The notes under the pieces: generated by a model
Database searches by the model: none
What the model saw: only the letters and a program-made list of their open reading frames with translations
What the model was told of the DNA's origin: nothing
Translations under genes and position numbers: made by a program
Shown: positions 1-64,000 of the stretch, piece by piece
How the letters are laid out: the number at the start of each line of letters is the position of its first letter
Numbering within the stretch: position 1 is the stretch's first letter
Assembly: GCA_029339505.1 (NCBI GenBank)
Contig: JAQISU010000123.1
Span: 2,075,001-2,139,000 of the forward strand
Direction: 5' to 3'
Origin: Unio delphinus
Lineage: Eukaryota > Mollusca > Bivalvia > Unionida > Unionidae
DNA length: 64,000 bases

Positions 1-945
1 AGAAATAAACACTAGAGTAAACAGTTACACAAAAATAGAAATAAACACTAGAGTAAACAGTTACAGCCAAATAGAGGAAAAACAGTTACATGAAAATAGA
101 AATAAACTCTAGAATAAACATTTACAGCCAATTAGAGGTAAATACTAAATTAAACAGTTACATGAAAGTAGAAAAAAACACTAGAGCAAACAGTTATATG
201 AAAATAGAAATAACACTAGAGTAAACAGTTACAGTCAAATTGAGGTAAACAGTTACATGAAAATAGAAATAAACACTAGAGTAAACAGTTACAGCGAAAT
301 AGAGGTGAACAGTTACATGAAAATAGAAATAAACACTAGAGTAAACAGTTACAGCCAAATAGAGGTAAACCCCTAAATTAAACAGTTACATGAAAGTAGA
401 AAAAAACACTAGAGTAAACAGTTACATGAAAATAGAAATAACACTAGAGTAAACAGTTACAGACAAATAGAGATAAACAGTTACATGAAAATATAAAAAA
501 CACGAGTAAACAGTTACAACCAAATAGAGGTAAACACTAGATTAAACAGTTACATGAAAGTAGAAAAAACACTAGAGTAAAAAGTTACAGTAAAATAGAA
601 ATAACACTAAACAGTTACAGCCAAATAGAGGTAACAGTTACATGAAAATAGAAGTAAACACTAGAGTAAACAGTTACAACCAAATAGAGGTGAACAGTTA
701 CATGAAAATAGAAATAACACTAGAGTAAACAGATGAAAATAGAAGCAAACACTAGAGTAAACAGTTACTTGAAAATAGAAATAACACTAGAGTAAACAGT
801 TAGATGAAAATAGAAATACACTAGAGTAAACAGTTACATGTACATGAAAATAGATTGCAAACACTAGAGTAAAATGTTAATCAGGATAGAAGTGAATACT
901 AGATTAAATGTGTCAGAATAGAAGTAAACACACTAAGCAGTATAC
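1..945. repeat. Minisatellite, composite ~60-bp unit
   Basis: Repeated half-units such as AACAGTTACATGAAAATAG and AACACTAGAGTAAACAGTTA alternate with ACAGCCAAATAGAGGTAAAC, giving a composite unit of about 60 bases with many small indels. The array runs off the left edge and decays after about 880. Confidence 0.9.
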
Positions 946-3900
946 AAATAATTAGTGACATATGATTACAAATATGAATCCCATACTTATGAAAAATAAT
1001 TGTACAGGAAAATATAGTAATTACTGTTGAATGTAAATAAAACAAGAAATTCATTTATAAGCAGCTTTCAGATTTGAACTTGGATAAGTTTGTTATTTTT
1101 CTACAAGTCATCTGAAAGGATGGTGGCATCAAAAGGGATTTACTTATCTGCAGTTACTTTTTAAAAATATAAATATAATTTTATTATTATAAAGACATTT
1201 GTGTGGTAGACATTTTTGTTTAGACTTTAAGTGTTTATTGAAAATATTTATTCATTTCATTGTGTAGTGGAATAATTTTTGTGAAAACAAAAATATTCTG
1301 AATAAACCAAATTCTGACAAAACAGTTAAGGACTTTTAAGTTTTCAATATATGTAAATTTGACATTCACAAATGGAGTCTGTAGGCATATTGTTTTGATC
1401 AGTTAATGTAATTATTTGTCTAAAATAACTATTAATTAATGTGTTATTTACCATTATACATATATATTCAATTATATACATACTTACTGTGATATTTTAA
1501 CCAGAGCATATAAGAATTTGGGAATTTAAAAAAATGCATTAACGAAATTATAACCTATTCTAGTAAGCTTGATTGGTAAGGGAAAGATTTTTTTTAATAA
1601 TGAAAGGTATTTTTCTGACTGTAAAGGTTTCCTGTTATTTAGGATGGGGTGAGGTGCTCCCAATATTATTTTTAATTTTTACAGAAGACCTACCTTGGCA
1701 CATTTTTGTCAGAAATTGAAGTAGTGATAGAGAGATGCAAAGCCTCGAGCCCTCAGTTAGTGATGCTGATACATTGACAAATACACAAAATGTGAAATTT
1801 GAATAAACAACAATTTTATGCCATTCAATAACAGTTATTTCTCAAATTAACTTTAAATTTAAAACCCTATCTCTCCTCTTTCACTCAACCAAGTGATGGC
1901 TTATTTCATCATCTGACTTAGTGTGATAGATTTTCCTCCAGTCCTGTGTCCTGTTTTCTTACTCATCTGTATTATTCTTCTCTGGACTGGTACCCCAGTT
2001 CCCTCCAGTCCATCTAATTTCTGCCTCTGTTCTTCCTTTTTCTTTGTCTCTCAGAGACTCTGGACCAACTGCACTAGGGTATTTCACTCCGTCTCCACTG
2101 GTTCTTAAAAGCTTCCTGCATGAACAAGGACATTAGCAAAGTATATTCCCCTAGTTATCTAAACTCATGCTAAACAACAACATCATCAGATAAGCCATTA
2201 CCTTCTTTGGTCATGCATTCGTGCACATCAAAATACTCATTCTCTCTGATTGGTGTACACAGTATATATAGATTCTCAATCTTATTATACAGAAAAATAT
2301 CACATAATCAGATGCATTTCTGTACATTGCACTTCTACAAAGTATACACAGATATCCATATATCTATCCTTACACATGATACTCATACAAAGTATACTCA
2401 AATAGTCAAATCCCTATGCACACTGCAACCATTATACAAAGTTATAATTCAATTCAACATTTGCAAATCTAGAATATCACTTGAATAAATGCACTAGACT
2501 ACTACAAATTAACCTAATAGTGAATTACAGTATTAATTCTTTGCATAAACATTGCTCATATCTCAAAATATACATGTAGATCAAACGCTACAAATGAATC
2601 AAACCATACAAATGGTAATTCTACATAATAAAGTATACATACTGCACATAATTAAAGTACAATTACTTTGCCATAACAGATTACTAGAATTGAGGAAATA
2701 GTCACTGACCTATTCTGAAGCTACTTGTAATTCCTGGAATAACAAATTTCCTGTCAATTTCGAATGATGTTGCAGTAGCTTATCTTCTCTTATAATTCCC
2801 GCAAGATGGTTTAGCGACTACTGATGTTTAGATCTCAAGATAATAGATTTAAAGTTGTGATTCTAATGGTGGCCATGCCTTGCTCAACTCAGAGTGGATG
2901 TTGATTCACCCCAAATTCACATAATTAGAAGACACTGTCCCCCTCCCTGGCAGTCTGTCAAGGGTGGATTTATGACCACTACTTGATGTTCCTTTGATCC
3001 GCACACAGGATTTCATCACTTACCTGTGAACCATGCTATGGCCATGTTGTTTAATTGGCTTGGCCAAAATAAGGTGCCAGTCATGAGTTCCTATGACCAT
3101 GTCAAGTAACTAGCTTGACACCTAATTGTTCGCAGAACTGACCTTTGTACATTAATGGTGTGAAATTATTAGCCTCAGGGTCTAGCATATACATGTTGCA
3201 ATCTGGTTATTTCTTTACTGACAGTTTGATAAAATTAGTGAAAATTAAAACTTAGAGATCAAGGACATGGAAATTCTTCCCATGACAAAATGACTTGAGA
3301 TAATATATAAAATCTAATCATTTGAAATTATATAAGAGAAGGTGGAAATTAAAACAACAATGAAAATTTTCAGAGATAAAGGATACAATAAAGAAAAAGA
3401 AAAGAATAATGCATTGTTTATTATGGGAAGGTCTGTCTATCTGTATTTTCTGAAAAGTTTACCCGCATATAAGTCAACCCTCAACATGTCAGTATCGTTG
3501 TCCTTGGGCAGTTGATCCCTATCTGCATCACTTAAAATTTTTGGTAATATATATGTTTGAAACAAGAGTATATTGCACATTTTCAGATATGCTTGTTTGC
3601 ATTTTTTAAGCTATGGTCATTTTTATCATTAACTAGACTTGCGAGCTTTTGTCTTAAGCCCATAAAAAAGACACAATTTGAATACCTTGCTGACTGAAGT
3701 AAAAAGGAAATATTCATGAGACTTGTACAACAAGAAAATAGAAATTCACGAGACTTGTACAACAAGAAAATAAAATGTGTTACCCTTGGTATTTGTTTTT
3801 GTGAAATGTTTAAATTGAATCATCTAAAGCTTTTCTTTTATATCAACGATCCCCTAAAAGATGCGGTTTACATAACAACAAATTTTATTTCATTTTAATC

Positions 3901-4560
3901 ACAGAAAACATGTTTCCACTGAGTATGAAAATTCGCTGACAACTGTTATGATTTCAGAGCTGTTTTGTGTGGTATTCAATACTCTTTTTCATGAAAAGAA
4001 ATGTTTCACTTTCAAATGTTGAAGAAAACTTTTAATATAAAATCATTCTTTAAAATATCTTGATTACAAATCATAATTTGTGTTTAATAATAATAATAAA
4101 CATTGTTTTATTTTTAAGAAAAGTCTCAGGTATGATAGACTTCTCTTTAATGTCATCACGGTGTAAAATACTTGTGAATGCAGTAATGGATATAATGTTT
4201 AGCTCATAGGATAAATTGTTATAGAAGATAATTTTTCTCTTTGACATTCTGAATACTAATTAGTTCTTCTGATTCGAAAATGAATTTTATTTGCAATAAA
4301 TCTCCAAAATTAGGGAATGATTTTCTTTGTACACATTGGAATCTGGTCCATATTAATTGTCCCATCAATTTATGTGGTAATGAAAATGCAAGGTTGGTTC
4401 TAGCCAGTTTTGCCTGTGTTTGCATGCTTCAGATTCCATTAATTGTTGACATGTTCATTGTCAGCATAGTCCCCATTGCTATATATGTCTCTTTCTTTCT
4501 GTATAGAAGTCAAATCCATCTGCATACTGCATGGATCTGGATCTTCTGTTGTATAATACA
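946..4560. other. AT-rich stretch, nothing recognised
   Basis: No exon with convincing splice signals and no transposon ends were found. Open frames here look random. A 32-base direct duplication (ACTTGTACAACAAGAAAATA twice) lies near 3718-3771. An upstream short exon of the PH-actin gene could hide here. Confidence 0.4.
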
Positions 4561-4685
4561 TTGACAGATTTGGGTCTATGAAGCTTTTTAGGAGTAATCA
4601 GCAGAACAAGTAATATAAACCCTGACAGATTTGGGTATATGAAGCTTTTTAGAAGTAATCAGCAGAACAAGCAATATATAAACAA
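4561..4685. repeat. Two-copy ~60-bp tandem duplication
   Basis: The phrase GACAGATTTGGGT...ATGAAGCTTTTTAG...AATCAGCAGAACAAG occurs twice in direct succession with few changes. Confidence 0.75.
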
Positions 4686-5000
4686 CATAAATTTGGCAAT
4701 AATCTTTGTATGAATATGTGATTGACTATTAGATTTTCATTTCATTTCAGCAGATTGTCAAATTGTATTATTAGGTTTTCAAAATTTAAGAGTTTGTTTT
4801 CGTTTTTATTGGCAGCATATGTGTCATGGAAACACAAATCTTGCTTTATTTTATTTTATATTTTTATGTAAGCTTTGTAAAGTCATACCGGGATCATAAT
4901 TTGGAAGACCAGGTGTAGAATCTGCGAAACCATTGTCCTCTATATTTGAATTTGGGGAAAAAATCACAAACAGTAAAACATGTGTTCTTTATCCTTGCAG

Positions 5001-61748
<56,748 letters not shown>

Positions 61749-61914
61749 AGAAACATGTAGTATAATTGGTGTCTACTGACTTGCCATGATAATGTTTCAT
61801 AAGCTGCATGTTTATCTTTTTCGGTCTACTCCACATTGTCAGATGCTAGCACAATGTCTTTTTATGTGTAACCTGTCTTTGTAATACTATTATATCATCT
61901 TCAATGCCACATTA

Positions 61915-62045
61915 CCAGATTAGCAAATATAATAATTTATACCACATTGCCAGAATAGTAAATATAGTAATTTATACCACATTGCCAGAATAGTAAATAT
62001 AGTAAATTATACCACAATGCCAAAAATACCATAGTGAATATAGTC
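61915..62045. repeat. Short tandem repeat, ~31-bp unit, 4 copies
   Basis: TTATACCACATTGCCAGAAT + AGTAAATATAG, located in the probable 3' UTR or just downstream of the gene. Confidence 0.85.
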
Positions 62046-62164
62046 ATTATTGTGTATATTTTACAGATTTCAGGTATTAAATATTGCTATCTTTGTAAAT
62101 CCTTTAAAAAATCCAATTATTAAATATTTAAATACTAGTTAATTATCCATAAAAGTACCTTTAT

Positions 62165-63650
62165 AAAGATTGTAACAGTAGTATTCATTGTAACTAGTAG
62201 AATTCATATTCTTTACCATACTTGTACCAGTAGAATTCATATTCTTTACCATACTTGTACCAGTAGAATTCATATTCTTTACCATACTCGTATCAGTAGA
62301 ATTCATATTCTTTACCATACTCGTATCAGTAGAATTCATATTCTTTACCATACTTGTACCAGTAGAATTCATATTCTTTACCATACTCGTATCAGTAGAA
62401 TTCATATTCTTTACCATACTTGTACCAGTAGAATTCATATTCTGTACCATACTTGTACAAGTAGAATTCATATTCTTTACCATACTCGTATCAGTAGAAT
62501 TCATATTCTTTACCATACTTGTACCAGTATAATTCATATTTTTTTTACATGTAATATTTCATATTGTTTACCATACTTGTAGCAGTAGAATTATTCATAT
62601 TGTTTGACATGTAGTATAATTCACATCATTTACTCAATACTTGTAACAGTAGAATTCATATTGTTTACCATACTTGTAATGGTATAATTCATGTTGTTTA
62701 CCATGATACTTGTAACAATGGAATTCATATTGTTTACCATACTTGTAATGGTAGAATTAATATTTGCTGACATGTAGTATGATTCATATCATTTACCATA
62801 CTTGTAGCAGTAGAATTCATATTGTTTACAATACTTATAATGGTAGAATTCATGTAGTTTACCATACTTGTAACAGTAGAATTCATATTATTTGAAATGT
62901 AATATAATTTATGTTGCTTACCATACTTGTAATAGTAGAATTCATACCATTTACCATACTTTTAATTGTAAAATTCATATTCTTTACCATGATACTTGTA
63001 ATAGTAAAATTTATATTGATTACCACACTTGTAACAGTATAATTCATATTTTTTTACATGTAGTATATTTCATATCATTTACTATACTTGTAATAGTAGA
63101 ATTCATATTGTTTACATACTTGTAACAGTAGAATTCATATTGTTTGATGTAATATAATTCATATCATTTACCATACTTTTAATAGTAGATTTTCATATTG
63201 TTTACCATGATACATGTAATGGTAGTATTTATGTTGTTTAGTATACTTGTTATAGTAAAATTCATATGGTTTGCCATATTTATAATAGTTGTTTATGTTG
63301 TGGTAGGGTTTAACGACATTTTTCAGCACACCAGTGGCGGCCAGTAGTATTGGTGGAGGAAGAACCCGGGAAAACCCTTGGAAAGAACCACTGATCCACA
63401 AGAAGCTACTGGCAAACTTTCTCACATAACTACATTAGCTGAATATTTATAACAGTAGAATTCATATTATTTGCCATACGTATAATAAAAATCATATCAT
63501 TTACCATACTTGTTATAGTACAATTCACACTGTTTCCCTAGTAATTGTATATCATTTACCATACTTGTAATAGTTCATTTCATGCTGTTTGCCATACTTG
63601 TAATAGTACAATTCATATTATTGTCATACTTGTAAATGACTACTTCCTTG
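62165..63650. repeat. Minisatellite, 33-bp unit, decaying downstream
   Basis: Unit TTACCATACTTGTACCAGTA + GAATTCATATTCT is uniform to about 62540, then degenerate (TGTTTACCATACTTGTAATAG-type) to about 63650. The family B SINE fragment at 63297-63445 is inserted in the decayed part. Confidence 0.92.
63297..63445 (-). mobile_element. SINE family B fragment without tRNA head, minus strand
   Basis: GGTTTAACGACATTTTTCAG, AGTATTGGTGGAGGAAGAAC and CTTTCTCACATAACTACATT match the family B body. It stops at TAGCTGAAT before the head. Confidence 0.8.
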
Positions 63651-63659
63651 TATTGTCAA

Positions 63660-63917
63660 TGTTGTTGTTTATTGATTGAATGCCCTTTCTCAGTGCAAGA
63701 TAGGCTGTATATGGTGGCCAGTATAAGTGGTGGAGGGAGAACCCAGGAAAACCTCAGTACAAACCACTGACAAACAGGGAGCTACTGGCAGCTTTCTCAC
63801 ATATCCACTTTGGCTGAGTCTGAGACTTGACCCCCCCCCCCCTCACCTCCCCCTGTGGGCAGAGGTAAGATGGCAGTAAAGGCATTTGTTTAGACCACTT
63901 AGCCACCCAAGGCACTG
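63660..63917 (-). mobile_element. SINE family B, old copy with C-tract, minus strand
   Basis: The body (GGTGGCCAGTATAAGTGGTG; GAGCTACTGGCAGCTTTCTC) and a decayed head (TTTAGACCACTTAGCCACCC) are visible. The B-box area is disturbed by a run of about 13 C at 63829-63842. Confidence 0.75.
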
Positions 63918-64000
63918 GATTTTTTAAAAAACTTCTGATGTTCAAGTTATTGGCATTAATATATCATAATATTATAGCATGGAAGATTTAAAAACCCATA

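Noticed and set aside
4946..5000. Upstream extension of exon 1 as coding start
   Set aside because: No ATG, and a strong pyrimidine tract with TTGCAG ends exactly at 5000, so this is an intron end.
62076..62081. ATTAAA as the poly(A) signal of the gene
   Set aside because: 330 bases past the stop in AT-rich repeats; no downstream GU-rich element stands out, so not called.
62139..62537. 132-codon minus-strand frame
   Set aside because: 33-bp repeat artefact downstream of the gene.

Overview
The window is animal nuclear DNA: AT-rich, one split gene with long repeat-filled introns, GT-AG splice sites, tRNA-derived SINEs, LINE remnants, many small DNA transposons and many minisatellites. The mix suggests an invertebrate, and a marine lophotrochozoan such as a mollusc is my best guess (inference, not proven). 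There is no operon, CRISPR array, rRNA or convincing free-standing tRNA.

One host gene is recognised, on the + strand from 5001 to 61748. I assembled 14 coding exons whose phases and peptides join without a break (659 complete visible codons plus stop). The protein has a Ser/Thr/Pro-rich, then acidic N-terminal segment, a pleckstrin-homology (PH) domain, and a full-length actin-fold domain of 381 residues that ends at the stop codon. The 5' end lies upstream: the first visible exon begins in phase 1 with no in-frame ATG. I know no named PH-actin fusion in standard model animals and give no symbol. By hand alignment several actin ATP-site residues are altered and the DNase-I-binding loop is shortened, so it is probably a non-polymerising actin-related protein that may be membrane-linked through the PH domain.

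Layout: 1-5000 holds a minisatellite and otherwise featureless sequence. 5001-16672 carries exons 1-7 (N-terminus, PH, start of actin) with introns of 1.6-2.2 kb. 16673-30897 is a 14.2-kb intron with three large minisatellites and several transposons. 30898-61748 carries exons 8-14 in introns of 3.3-9 kb. 61749-64000 is 3' flank with another minisatellite and SINEs.

Mobile DNA: at least six elements flanked by TTAA (piggyBac-type; two keep transposase-like N-terminal coding remnants), a hAT relic with a BED-finger remnant, two TA-flanked Tc1/mariner/pogo-like elements, a pair of 460-bp repeats forming an LTR-like unit, three SINE families, and two LINE remnants.

The most unusual signal is that three minisatellites (after exons 8, 9 and 11) are built from the 3' end of the exon plus its 5' splice site, so each repeat unit carries a decoy copy of the exon end and donor. 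Other points are a paralogous empty site for a 217-bp TTAA element, and a long near-perfect hairpin with a CTTCGG loop in intron 8.
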